From positions 1-64,000 of the forward strand of contig JANLFL010000005.1 of the NCBI GenBank assembly GCA_024655965.1: a stretch of 64,000 bases of DNA, given 5' to 3'. This stretch comes from Caldisericota bacterium. Its GTDB lineage: Bacteria; Caldisericota; JANLFM01. The notes under the pieces were generated by a model, which worked only from the letters and a program-made list of their open reading frames with translations, was not told the DNA's origin and searched no databases. Position 1 is the stretch's first letter. Every line of letters starts with the position of its first letter. The position numbers and the translations under genes were made by a program. Of the stretch, positions 35,112 through 43,515 are shown piece after piece.

Positions 35112-35709
35112 CTCCCAGACCTGGGACGATGTACCCGTGGCTGTTCAAGTATTCATCCACAGAAGCAGTAAAAATGGGGACATCTGGGTGAGCGGAATGA
35201 AGTGTTTTTATCCCTTCCGGGGCGGAAATGATGCAGACGAATTTGATGTTTTTTGCCCCCTTTTCCTTCAGGACTGAGACTGCATGTGCCGCGGATCCCC
35301 CAGTTGCAAGCATCGGGTCAAGAATGATGTTTTCTTTATCCTTTAAATTTGGGGGAAGTTTGTAGTAGTAAGGAACAGGAGAAAGAGTTTGGGAATCCCG
35401 ATAGATCCCTAAATGACCCACCAGGGCATTTGGGATCAAACGGAGGATTCCCGAGGCCATTATTAAGCCAGCCCTCAAAATGGGGAAAAGGGCGATTTTT
35501 TTGCCGTCCACCATCCTGGCTTTACTCCGGGCAAGCGGAGTTTCGATTTCCATCTCAATTGAGGGCAAGTCGCGAAAGACCTCATATGCCAGGAGCATGC
35601 TCAGTTCTTCCACCAACTCCCTGAATTCCTTTGGTTCCGTATGCTTATCCCGGAGAAGAGCTAACTTGTGTTGAATTAGGGGATGGTTGATTTGAAAAAC
35701 CCTTTCCAT
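35080..35709 (-). CDS. upp: Uracil phosphoribosyltransferase
   Basis: A 209-residue PRTase that salvages uracil to UMP. The PRPP loop is [14 protein letters not shown], and the uracil-binding C-terminus [17 protein letters not shown] is intact. I chose the ATG at 35709 ([16 protein letters not shown]), which matches the family start; an ORF open to 35829 adds 40 unrelated residues. AGGGGG lies shortly upstream, inside the end of a small upstream ORF. Confidence 0.95.
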   Translation of the reverse strand: MERVFQINHPLIQHKLALLRDKHTEPKEFRELVEELSMLLAYEVFRDLPSIEMEIETPLARSKARMVDGKKIALFPILRAGLIMASGILRLIPNALVGHLGIYRDSQTLSPVPYYYKLPPNLKDKENIILDPMLATGGSAAHAVSVLKEKGAKNIKFVCIISAPEGIKTLHSAHPDVPIFTASVDEYLNSHGYIVPGLGDAGDRLFGTK

Positions 35710-35710
35710 G

Positions 35711-35866
35711 TTAATACCCCCTGAATGAAAAGCCCTTGGGAAAATTCTCATTAAAATTGGAATGACCCTTAAGGAAGATTTTCCCGAAGTTTTCAAAATT
35801 GAGGATCTTGCAGTGGTGCAAAATTTCATGGATCTCTTTTGATCTTCCCAAGATCCCTTCTTTCAT
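35711..35866 (-). CDS. Small ORF (51 residues) filling the gap before upp
   Basis: ATG at 35866 overlaps the preceding gene's stop (TAATG) and has GAGGG 7 nt upstream (35878-35874). It runs 51 codons to a TAA one base before the upp ATG. The product starts [19 protein letters not shown] and is rich in Lys, Phe and Asn with no membrane segment or motif that I recognise. The exact fit between two genes and the coupled start argue for a translated ORF, perhaps one that couples translation into upp. Could still be chance. Confidence 0.5.
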   Translation of the reverse strand: MKEGILGRSKEIHEILHHCKILNFENFGKIFLKGHSNFNENFPKGFSFRGY

Positions 35867-36423
35867 TATTTCACCCTCTTTTCCTCTGGATATTCCGCCC
35901 TTTTTCCCCCGGTGTAGGGAGGCCTTGTTCTGGCAAGAACCAGGTTCGCTTTTCCCACATTTTTAACCTGAACCCTCACCGGGACCACCACCCTTCTTAA
36001 ATGCATTCCAATCAAGGTATCACCGATGTCCATCCCGTAATCGGCGGAAATTGAGGATACAAGACAGGGGTCTTTAAACCTTGAGAATGCATATGCTGCA
36101 AGGGCCCCCCCGGCATGAGGGCGGGGAATTGCGAGAACCTCTTCCAAATTGAACCTTTCCTGAACCGCCCTTTCAACCACTAAAGCCCGGTTTAGATGCT
36201 CGCAGCATTGAAAGGCAAGGTGCAGGTGAAAGGCTTCCTTGACCTCAAGGATTGCCCGGAAAATTTCTTCCGCAATTTCCGTGTTGGAAGCAGTTCCAAT
36301 TCTTTCCCCAACAACTTCAGAGGTCGAACAGCCGATAACCAAAATTCTTTCCCCCTTGGGGGGAAACCGCTCGAGCATTTCCAGAAGAGCGCTTTTTATT
36401 TGAGAATAAATTGTTGGGGTCAT
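35866..36423 (-). CDS. UPF0340 / TIGR01440 family protein (YwlG-like)
   Basis: A 185-residue protein of the DUF436 family: LVIGCSTSEVVGERIGTASN, AFQCCEHLNRALVVE, AGGALAAYAFSRFKDPCLV and DYGMDIGDTLIGMHLRRV are recognised blocks. Function is not established; in Firmicutes it typically lies near rpiB, upp and murA-type genes, as here. It starts 4 nt inside the end of rpiB. Confidence 0.9.
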   Translation of the reverse strand: MTPTIYSQIKSALLEMLERFPPKGERILVIGCSTSEVVGERIGTASNTEIAEEIFRAILEVKEAFHLHLAFQCCEHLNRALVVERAVQERFNLEEVLAIPRPHAGGALAAYAFSRFKDPCLVSSISADYGMDIGDTLIGMHLRRVVVPVRVQVKNVGKANLVLARTRPPYTGGKRAEYPEEKRVK

Positions 36424-36881
36424 TTTCCTTCAAGTTCTCCAATCCTGTTCACTCGCCTAACATGGCGTTCCTCGCTGGAGAATCCTGTTTCCAGCCATGT
36501 TTCTACGATCTTCAAAGCAAGTTTTGACCCGATTATTTTCCCCCCCAGGCACAGAACGTTAGCATGGTTATGGAGCCTGGCAAGCTGTGCGGAGAGTGGT
36601 TCGCTGCAGAGGGCAGCCCGTATCCCCTTCACTTTGTTGGCAACGATGGAAACGCCAATTCCTGTTGTGCAGACGAGAATCCCCATGGGGAATTTCCCGT
36701 CCGAGACGGCTTTGGCTACTTTCCAGGCAAAATCAGGATAATCCACCGATTCGGCGGAAAAGGTCCCGAAATCCTCCACCATAATTCCCCGTAAGGAAAG
36801 GAACTCTTTAATCTCCTCCTTCAATTGGTATCCGCCGTGGTCAGCTCCCAGGGCAACTTTCAAGCCACTACCCTTATCCAT
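36420..36881 (-). CDS. rpiB: Ribose 5-phosphate isomerase B
   Basis: A 153-residue RpiB/LacAB-type isomerase interconverting ribose-5-P and ribulose-5-P. ALGADHGGYQLKEEI at the start and LVCTTGIGVSIVANK near 72 carry the substrate loop and catalytic Cys; the usual CGTGIG is CTTGIG here. NHANVLCLGGKIIG follows. It overlaps the end of the decarboxylase gene by 22 nt. Confidence 0.94.
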   Translation of the reverse strand: MDKGSGLKVALGADHGGYQLKEEIKEFLSLRGIMVEDFGTFSAESVDYPDFAWKVAKAVSDGKFPMGILVCTTGIGVSIVANKVKGIRAALCSEPLSAQLARLHNHANVLCLGGKIIGSKLALKIVETWLETGFSSEERHVRRVNRIGELEGK

Positions 36882-38314
36882 TTTTCCTCCTCACCTTCCA
36901 GACCGTGGACTACCAAGCCCAACTTGATTATCTTTTCCAGATAATGAACTATTTCCTTTTCAATCTTTTCCCCGGGACAGAGGACCGGAATTCCAGGGGG
37001 GTACGGTGCGACGATTTCCGAACTGATTTTCCCGATTGCTTTTTTCAAGGGAACAAGGCGGTGTGGTGCTTGAAATGCTTCCCGGGGAGTGAGGGCCTGT
37101 TCAGGAATTCCCGGAATCTTCATCGAATGGATTTCCGATACCACTTCTGGTTTCCTCCACTTTTTTCTTAAAGCCCTTTTCATGGCTTTGATCAAGCGCT
37201 CGACCGATTTAGGGGAGTCCCCAATACTTATCATACACAGGACATTCCAGGGATCGGAAAGCTCCACCTCCACCCCTTCTTCCCGGAGCCACCTTTCCAC
37301 TTCCCTTCCCGAGACCCCTAAATTCTTAAAATTTATTGTCAATTTCAGGGGATCGAGAAGGAAATCTCCCATTTGGGAAATTTGCTCCTGGGTAATACAT
37401 GAGATTCCTTCAATTTGGTTTAATTCCTTCCGGGCAAAATTCGCAAGTTCAATTGCCCGGGAGAATTCTTCTTTTCCAAAGTTCACCATCTGCCACCTTG
37501 AGGCGTCCAGGGAGGCTGAAAGAAGGTAAGAAGGGGAGGTGGTTTGGATTATTTGAAGGGCAGATTGGACTCGATTCAGATCAACCAGCCCCCCATTGAA
37601 ATGGAGGAGGGAAGACTGGGTTAAGCTGGATAAAGTCTTGTGGGCACTCTGGGCGATGAGATCTGCCCTGGCTTCAAGTGATGAGGGCGGGAAAGCCTCA
37701 TGAAAAATGAAATGAGCCCCATGGGCTTCATCCACCAGGACAGGGACTCCCCTTTCATGGCAGAGGGAAACGATTGTGGAGACATCGATGGTCACCCCAT
37801 AATAATTTGGTGATGTTAAAAACAGGGCTTTTGCGCCTTTGAAGCTGTCGAGTTTTTCCTTGATCTGGTTTGCTGTGCAGGGTAAAGCGAAACCGAATTC
37901 CCAGGAGAATCTTGATTCGATATAACGGGGGGAGGCTCCCGATAGCACCAGGCCACCGATTGCAGATCGGTGGGAAGCACGGGAGATTAAAATTTCATCA
38001 CCATCTCCTGTTGAAGCAAGGATCATGGCCAGAATGCAGCCCGTTGTTCCATTGATCACAAAAAAGGTTCTATCCGCACCAAAAGCTTCGCTTGCCAGGT
38101 CCAGGGCTTCTTTAATAATCCCTTTTGGAGTTAAAAGGTGGTCGAGAGGAGCAATCTCAGTAAGGTCTAAACGGAATGCATTTTTTCCCAGAAAATCTCG
38201 CAAAGGAGATGGAGCCCCCAACCCTCCTTTGTGCCCGGGAATGTGCATTGGGAGCCTTTTTTCCTCCAGAAAGGAGAGCAAACCCTCAAAAAGTGGAATT
38301 CGTTTTTGGTCCGT
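36860..38314 (-). CDS. Orn/Lys/Arg decarboxylase family protein (SpeA/YaaO type), apparent ACG start
   Basis: A 484-residue PLP decarboxylase, fold type I. HIPGHKGG near 24, VDEAHGAHF and the PLP lysine in QSAHKTL are present. The first ordinary start (TTG, 38281) lies inside the conserved N-terminus: upstream codons read DQKRIPLFEG directly into LLSFLEEKRLPMHIPG, the family's PLY/F..L...H-PGHK start. An in-frame TAA stands six codons before. The only start with a good SD is ACG at 38314, 8 nt after AAAAGGAG (38330-38323). Substrate unclear; arginine is common for this type. Lies just downstream of tRNA-Pro. Confidence 0.85.
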   Translation of the reverse strand, partial: TDQKRIPLFEGLLSFLEEKRLPMHIPGHKGGLGAPSPLRDFLGKNAFRLDLTEIAPLDHLLTPKGIIKEALDLASEAFGADRTFFVINGTTGCILAMILASTGDGDEILISRASHRSAIGGLVLSGASPRYIESRFSWEFGFALPCTANQIKEKLDSFKGAKALFLTSPNYYGVTIDVSTIVSLCHERGVPVLVDEAHGAHFIFHEAFPPSSLEARADLIAQSAHKTLSSLTQSSLLHFNGGLVDLNRVQSALQIIQTTSPSYLLSASLDASRWQMVNFGKEEFSRAIELANFARKELNQIEGISCITQEQISQMGDFLLDPLKLTINFKNLGVSGREVERWLREEGVEVELSDPWNVLCMISIGDSPKSVERLIKAMKRALRKKWRKPEVVSEIHSMKIPGIPEQALTPREAFQAPHRLVPLKKAIGKISSEIVAPYPPGIPVLCPGEKIEKEIVHYLEKIIKLGLVVHGLEGEEEKWIRVVA

Positions 38315-38340
38315 TTTCGCTTCTCCTTTTTATTTATCCC

Positions 38341-38417
38341 TGGTCGGGGCGGCCGGATTTGAACCGACGACCTCTTGGTCCCGAACCAAGCGCTCTACCA
38401 AGCTGAGCCACACCCCG
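38341..38417 (-). tRNA. tRNA-Pro (anticodon CGG)
   Basis: Minus strand: acceptor CGGGGTG (38417-38411) pairs with CGCCCCG (38351-38345), then A and encoded CCA (38343-38341). The anticodon stem CTTGG/CCAAG closes TTCGGGA, giving CGG. The decarboxylase SD begins only 11 nt beyond its 3' end, so the two may share a transcript. The reading ORFs over this stretch are spurious. Confidence 0.96.
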
Positions 38418-38479
38418 ACGCAAAATGGAACCCAAAATCAGTGATTTTGAATATAAAGGAAGGGGGGGTAAGTGTCAAT

Positions 38480-39688
38480 TTAAGGCTCTGAAAGAAGACG
38501 GGAGATTAAAACCGAGATCTCCGCTCTGGTCGCTCCCTTCTCGGGGAGGAAATTCCCGTCAGGGTAGCCGTCCCAAACACCTTGCCAGGTTCCGGTTTCG
38601 ATGTATTGAAAGGCCCAATGATTTGGGGAGAGGTCAAGGAAAGTGGGAGGAAAATTTTGGGGAACCAGGGTCCAGTGCAGCATTCTGGCAATCATGCTTG
38701 CCAGTTCTGAACGTTTCACCGGGTCCTGAGGGCGGAAAGTGCCGTCTGGATAACCTTGAATGATCCCCCCTTTGTATAGGCGTTCAATATATGGGGTTGC
38801 CCAAAAGTTGGGATCAACATCTTTAAAGCTGGCACCCCCTTCTTTAACCATTTTAATGTCGAAGCTTACTGAGAGAATTTTGGCTAATTCAGCCCGGGTG
38901 ATGGTGTTATCGGGGAGAAAAGTCCCATCAGGGTACCCGGAGAGAGTTCCTTGGGAGACTAAAAATCCGATTTCCTTCCTTGCCCAATGATTCTTTATAT
39001 CGGGGAAAAGGACCGAGATTTTAATGCTGACTTTTTCCTGAGAAAGACCATCCGAGACTACAAGCAAGGATTGATATGATCCTGGTTTAATATCCGGAAG
39101 GGAATTCAGTACCAGTGTAGAGGTAGAAGAAAATTGGTCAATTTTGGAAAACGGGGAGAAGGAGCCTTTGAGACCCTGAGGGAGATTTTCTAACTGGAAG
39201 TTTAGGCCTTCACTCCCCTTCAGGTGATAAATATAAACACCTATATCTGCCTGCTCCCCTGGAAACAGAAAAATCTCTGGGTTGGGGAGCCTGACTTCCA
39301 GGGCCTTCTTGGCCTTTAGATTTATTACCCCAAATTTAATTTGGTCCCCGAAATCGCAGGTAACCTCCAGGAGGATATTTGCGGGAATGTATTCCGGACT
39401 CGCTTTGATTGTTAGTCTGGTGATCCCGGGAACCGGAATTTCCTCGGGGTCAAATGAAAGGAAGATATTTGGGGGGACCTGCTTCACGGAAAATTTTACT
39501 TTTTTCCCTTGGTCCGGGTTTCCCAGGACGATAATGTTCACCTTCTCTTCGGAGGAAGGAAAAAGCTCAATTTGAGAGGGCAAAATCACGATCGAATCGC
39601 CTTCTTGGGAAAAAGCGGGCAAAGGGTAGAAGAAATTCAAACAAAAGGCCAAAATAACCGCCATAAATAGGAAAATTTTAATCCTCAT
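38480..39688 (-). CDS. Surface protein with three SLH domains
   Basis: A 402-residue exported protein. Signal peptide at 1-28 (hydrophobic core then PAFSQEG). Residues about 30-225 are beta-rich Ig-like repeats. Three SLH domains fill the C-terminus, each with a W-A-x-x-x-I and GYPDGTF motif: HWARKEIGFLV, FWATPYIERLY, HWAFQYIETGT. SLH domains bind pyruvylated secondary wall polymer, made by CsaB, encoded at 20794. Probably a wall-bound structural or anchoring protein; no enzymatic domain seen. Confidence 0.92.
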   Translation of the reverse strand: MRIKIFLFMAVILAFCLNFFYPLPAFSQEGDSIVILPSQIELFPSSEEKVNIIVLGNPDQGKKVKFSVKQVPPNIFLSFDPEEIPVPGITRLTIKASPEYIPANILLEVTCDFGDQIKFGVINLKAKKALEVRLPNPEIFLFPGEQADIGVYIYHLKGSEGLNFQLENLPQGLKGSFSPFSKIDQFSSTSTLVLNSLPDIKPGSYQSLLVVSDGLSQEKVSIKISVLFPDIKNHWARKEIGFLVSQGTLSGYPDGTFLPDNTITRAELAKILSVSFDIKMVKEGGASFKDVDPNFWATPYIERLYKGGIIQGYPDGTFRPQDPVKRSELASMIARMLHWTLVPQNFPPTFLDLSPNHWAFQYIETGTWQGVWDGYPDGNFLPEKGATRAEISVLISRLLSEP

Positions 39689-40262
39689 CTGTTTTCGCCC
39701 ATTGCTTTATTTGTTTTTCTTCCTTTCTAAGGTCTTGGAGGCTATGGTAAGTGTTCAGGAGTGCAAAAATCAATACCACTGCAAGAAAAAGGAGAACCAA
39801 AAGCCCGAAGAAACGGTAAACGATAGCCAGGATTAAACTGAACTTCACCCACCACAGGACTCCCAATAGGAGGGAAAGGAGCAGAAAAAGTGAGTAAAGC
39901 CGGAGCAGGAATCCTAATTTTCTTTTCTTTCTTTTTAAATTTAAAGCAAAATCCCGGCCGGCAATGAGAGGGGTTCCGCATTTTGGGCAGGTTACGCTCC
40001 CTTCGATGGGGCTAAGGGTCCCGCAGATTGAGCAGCGCTCCATTAATTGGAATCCACAACGGTTGCAGTAGAGGGAATTGGGCTCGTTTTTATAACCGCA
40101 GTAGGGACAGAAAATAAAAGCGGGATGAGACTGCGAAAGCCCTTTTTCCTCCAGAGGATGAAAACAGTTTGGGCAGAAGCGTTGACCAGGTTCAACCTCC
40201 CGTCCGCAGTTGGGACAAATTCTACGGGGCATTCCTTTTCTTTCCTGGCCCCCTTGAACCAT
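39678..40262 (-). CDS. Zinc-ribbon membrane protein
   Basis: A 194-residue protein with three or four zinc ribbons in the first 100 residues (CPNCGREVEPGQRFCPNC, FCPYCG...CNRC, CSICG...CPKCG), followed by a basic linker (KRKKRK), two membrane segments at about 118-170, and a polar tail. Such double-zinc-ribbon membrane proteins have no agreed function. An internal ATG at 40232 (MPRRICPNCG) is an alternative start. Its stop overlaps the SLH gene by 11 nt. Confidence 0.75.
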   Translation of the reverse strand: MVQGGQERKGMPRRICPNCGREVEPGQRFCPNCFHPLEEKGLSQSHPAFIFCPYCGYKNEPNSLYCNRCGFQLMERCSICGTLSPIEGSVTCPKCGTPLIAGRDFALNLKRKKRKLGFLLRLYSLFLLLSLLLGVLWWVKFSLILAIVYRFFGLLVLLFLAVVLIFALLNTYHSLQDLRKEEKQIKQWAKTDED

Positions 40263-40292
40263 TTTAATTATTTTATCAACCAGGAAAGGTTT

Positions 40293-40847
40293 TTAAAATT
40301 CAATCCCCTTTTTAGCGGGGATTCCTTTTCGGAAGGCATGTTTGATTTCCCTGATTTCGGAGACTGTATCTGCGAGGTCGATCACCTCCTTGGGAGCTCC
40401 TCTTCCCGTGAGGATTAAATGAGTTCGCTCCGGTTTTCTTGCGATCAGGGAGAGGATTTCTTCCAGGGAAATTAACCCCAGGGTAAGGGCGGGAAAAATT
40501 TCGTCCAGGATAATCAGGTCATAATTTCCCGATTCCATTTTCTCCTGTGCAAGGTTCAAACCTCTAACCGCGGCCTCCTTGTGAATCTTTAAATCTCCCT
40601 TTTCCTTGCGGACAAAGCCCCTCCCACAACGGATAATTTCTAAATAGGGAGAAAGGAATTTAATAGCCAGATGCTCTCCCGCCTCCTGGTCCTTTATGAA
40701 CTGGATCATGAGGGATTTCATTCCATGTCCTGCACTTCTCAGCGCCATCCCTAGGGCAGCGGTGGTCTTCCCCTTTCCGTCCCCGGTGATGACTATTGTT
40801 AAGCCCTTCCCAGTTTCTGGTTTATTTCTGGAAAACTCTTTCTGCAT
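40293..40847 (-). CDS. cobO: Cob(I)yrinic acid a,c-diamide adenosyltransferase (CobO/BtuR)
   Basis: A 184-residue P-loop enzyme that adenosylates corrinoids. Walker A GDGKGKTTAALGMALR is near 22-37; LIILDEIFPAL and LILTGRGAPKEVIDLAD are typical of CobO. It supplies adenosylcobalamin cofactor from corrinoid, fitting the C1 metabolism implied by fhs-fchA-folD. The start overlaps lipA by 26 nt. Confidence 0.94.
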   Translation of the reverse strand: MQKEFSRNKPETGKGLTIVITGDGKGKTTAALGMALRSAGHGMKSLMIQFIKDQEAGEHLAIKFLSPYLEIIRCGRGFVRKEKGDLKIHKEAAVRGLNLAQEKMESGNYDLIILDEIFPALTLGLISLEEILSLIARKPERTHLILTGRGAPKEVIDLADTVSEIREIKHAFRKGIPAKKGIEF

Positions 40848-41679
40848 GGTATGAACTCCTCACAAGGGGCCCGCTTTCAACATTAAAAAAACCTAATGCG
40901 TAAGCCTCCTCCTTTAGCTCCTGGAATTCCTCGGGAGTGTAATACCTCGATACGGGAAGGAGGTCTATCCTAGGCCTCAGGTATTGTCCAATTGTCACTG
41001 CTTTGCAACCGGCTTCCCGGAGGTCCTCCAGCAATTGGCGGATTTCCTCCCTTGTTTCCCCAAGGCCGACCATGAAGCCAGATTTTACAATTGTCTTGGA
41101 ATTTGAGAAATTCCCAGCAAATTTCAAAATGGATAGCGACCTTTGGTAATCAGCCCCAGGTCTTACCAGTGGGTATAGTCTGGGGACCGTTTCCACGTTA
41201 TGGCCAAAAACTTCCGGAGAGGATTCCAGGACTTTTCCTATGGCTTTTGCATCCCCTTGAAAGTCGGGGACAAGGACTTCTATTAAACAGACAGGGTTGG
41301 CTTCTCTAATCGCCAGGACCGTTTTTGCAAAGTGATGGGCACCTCCATCCGTAAGGTCATCCCTTGTGACCGAAGTGATTACCGCGAATTTTAGACCTAA
41401 TTTTTTAACGGCTTGACCCACTCTCTGTGGTTCGAAGGGATCTGGTGGGAGAGGGGAGCCGTGATTTACTGCGCAAAAGCGGCAATTTCTGGTACAGGTA
41501 TCTCCCAAGATTAAAAAGGTCGCGGTTCCTCTTGAAAAACACTCCCCCATATTTGGGCATCTTGCTTCCTGGCAAACGGTGTGGAGGCTTAATCCCTTGA
41601 GGAGCGAACGAAGTTCATTCGCCTCAGGGCTCCAGAGGGAGTTGCTTTTTATCCACGGGGGGAGCCTTTTTTTCGCCAT
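40822..41679 (-). CDS. lipA: Lipoyl synthase
   Basis: A 285-residue radical SAM enzyme inserting sulfur into octanoyl groups. Both clusters are seen: auxiliary CQEARCPNMGEC (C36, C41, C47) and SAM cluster CTRNCRFC (C62, C66, C69). The C-terminal RSSYHA serine motif is present. Likely targets are the glycine-cleavage H protein or 2-oxoacid dehydrogenases; an lpd gene is at 47497. TTGACA lies upstream on the minus strand (41719-41714) but without a convincing -10. Confidence 0.96.
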   Translation of the reverse strand: MAKKRLPPWIKSNSLWSPEANELRSLLKGLSLHTVCQEARCPNMGECFSRGTATFLILGDTCTRNCRFCAVNHGSPLPPDPFEPQRVGQAVKKLGLKFAVITSVTRDDLTDGGAHHFAKTVLAIREANPVCLIEVLVPDFQGDAKAIGKVLESSPEVFGHNVETVPRLYPLVRPGADYQRSLSILKFAGNFSNSKTIVKSGFMVGLGETREEIRQLLEDLREAGCKAVTIGQYLRPRIDLLPVSRYYTPEEFQELKEEAYALGFFNVESGPLVRSSYHAERVFQK

Positions 41680-41738
41680 CTGTTTAATATATCTTTTAGC
41701 ATGGGTGGGTTGTTGTCAAAAGCCAGGAGAAGGAAAGA

Positions 41739-42584
41739 ATGAAAACCTTACTTTTCGGGACCGCGGGTGTTCCCAGGTGCTCTCCCGGCACTTCCACCAT
41801 TTCGGGCCTGGAAACCCTCAAGAAGATCAAGCTCGATTGCCTGGAGGTAGAGTTCGTCCAGAGGGTGTCCCTTGGTGAGGAAACCGCAAGGAAAGTCCGG
41901 AAAAAAGCGGAGGAACTCGGCTTGCCCCTTTCCGTTCACGCGCCCTATTACATCAACCTCAACTCCCATGACCCTGAAAAATTAATCGCCTCAAGGAAGA
42001 GGCTGATCGATGCCGCGAAGGCTGCCTTCCTCCTTGGGGCCACTGAGGTGGTTTTTCATCCCGGGTTTTATCAGGGAGATTCGCCAGATCGAACCTTCGG
42101 GAAAATAAAAGATGAACTCGCCATGATCCTGGAGGAAATTTCATCCCAGGGGATTTTCCTGAGTTTAAGACCGGAAACAACGGGAAAACACAACCAGTTT
42201 GGTTCCTTAGAGGAAACCCTTCGGCTGGTTAGGGAAGTACCCAGATTGAAGCCCTGCCTGGATTTCGCCCATCTCCATGCCAGGAGGGGATACCATGGGA
42301 AAGAGGATTTTTTGAAGGACCTTGAGAGGGTGGGGGAGGTTCTGGGAGGGGGATCCCTTAAAGACTTGCATGTCCATGTTTCCGGCATTAACTACTCGAA
42401 GTCAGGAGAGGTCAACCATTTGAATTTTTCTGACTCCGATTTCCCCTTCGATAAACTTCTGGAGGCTTTTTTCTCCCTTGAGGTTTCAGGAAGAGTAATT
42501 TGTGAAAGCCCCAATTTGGAAAGGGACGCCAGATTACTTAAAAAGAGGTGGCGGGAGATTGTTAAAATTAATCCCCAAGATTAA
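41739..42584 (+). CDS. Endonuclease IV-like AP endonuclease (archaeal-type Nfo)
   Basis: A 281-residue TIM-barrel xylose isomerase-like protein. Metal and DNA-site motifs: VHAPYYINLNS near 67, VFHPGFY near 107, LRPETTGKHNQFGSLEE near 146, CLDFAHLHAR near 176, HVHVSGINYSKSGE near 212. The PETTGK-QFG form is the version found in archaea and anaerobic thermophiles. Role: cutting at abasic sites during base excision repair. SD AGGAGAAGG. Its 3' end overlaps the convergent moxR gene by 17 nt. Confidence 0.85.
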   Translation: MKTLLFGTAGVPRCSPGTSTISGLETLKKIKLDCLEVEFVQRVSLGEETARKVRKKAEELGLPLSVHAPYYINLNSHDPEKLIASRKRLIDAAKAAFLLGATEVVFHPGFYQGDSPDRTFGKIKDELAMILEEISSQGIFLSLRPETTGKHNQFGSLEETLRLVREVPRLKPCLDFAHLHARRGYHGKEDFLKDLERVGEVLGGGSLKDLHVHVSGINYSKSGEVNHLNFSDSDFPFDKLLEAFFSLEVSGRVICESPNLERDARLLKKRWREIVKINPQD

Positions 42585-43515
42585 CCGGGGTGGCCTCCAG
42601 GATTCTTTTGATTACGGTTTCTCCTGTCTCCCCCCTCAAACGGGCTTCGGTTTTTAAAAGCACCCTGTGGGATAAAGCAAAAGGGGCAATCCGTTTGACA
42701 TCGTCTGGAGTGACGAAGTCCCGGCCTTCCATTGCTGCCAGGGCCTGGGAAAGGTGAAGAAGGGAAATGCTTCCCCGGGGGCTTGCTCCCAAGTATAAAT
42801 CCTCGCATTTCCTAGTGGTTGAGACCAGGGAAACTATGTACTCGTAGACTGTTTCATCGACCTTGATTTTTCCCACCAGTTTCCGGACTTCCCGTAATTC
42901 CTGTACAGTGGAAACCGGTTTCAGGGAATCTATCGGGTGCTCAGACTTCAACCTTTGGAGCATCTCCTGCTCGGAGGACTCCGGAGGATAACCAAGTTTT
43001 AGCCTGATGATGAAACGGTCGAGCTGGGCTTCCGGAAGGGGGAATGTCCCCTCGTATTCGATTGGGTTCTGGGTTGCCATTACCACGAAGGGATCTCCAA
43101 GAGAATAGGTAACGCCATCGATGGTCACCTGCTTCTCTCCCATGGCCTCGAGAAGGGCAGATTGAGTTTTGGGAGTGGCCCGATTGATCTCATCTGCAAG
43201 GAGGAACTGGGAAAATATGGGTCCAGGCTTGAATTCGAACTCCTGGGTTTTCATGTTGAAAACCGAAAGCCCAAGAATATCTGAAGGGAGAAGGTCGGGA
43301 GTGAACTGGATTCTTTGAAATTTGCAGTCGAAGGAGCGGGCTAAAGAACGACATAACATAGTCTTGCCAACCCCCGGAATATCTTCGACCAGGATATGGC
43401 CGCCAGCAAAGATTGCGGAAAGAGCCAGGGTAATCGTTTCCCGTTTGGAGACGATCACCTTTTCGACGTTATTTAAGACCCTATCGGTAAGCTCCCTTAC
43501 TTCCTGCGGATGCAT
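42568..43515 (-). CDS. MoxR family AAA+ ATPase
   Basis: A 315-residue AAA+ protein. Walker A is EDIPGVGKTM, Walker B LLADEINRATPKTQSALLEAM (split: LLADEINRA, then TPKTQSALLEAM), sensor 1 VMATQNPIEYEGTFPLPEAQ-region and sensor 2 GASPRGSISLL. MoxR ATPases act as chaperones with VWA or DUF58 partners; none is next to it here. I chose the ATG at 43515, which overlaps def by 35 nt; a longer reading from 43572 adds a non-family stretch. Confidence 0.9.
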   Translation of the reverse strand: MHPQEVRELTDRVLNNVEKVIVSKRETITLALSAIFAGGHILVEDIPGVGKTMLCRSLARSFDCKFQRIQFTPDLLPSDILGLSVFNMKTQEFEFKPGPIFSQFLLADEINRATPKTQSALLEAMGEKQVTIDGVTYSLGDPFVVMATQNPIEYEGTFPLPEAQLDRFIIRLKLGYPPESSEQEMLQRLKSEHPIDSLKPVSTVQELREVRKLVGKIKVDETVYEYIVSLVSTTRKCEDLYLGASPRGSISLLHLSQALAAMEGRDFVTPDDVKRIAPFALSHRVLLKTEARLRGETGETVIKRILEATPVNLGD

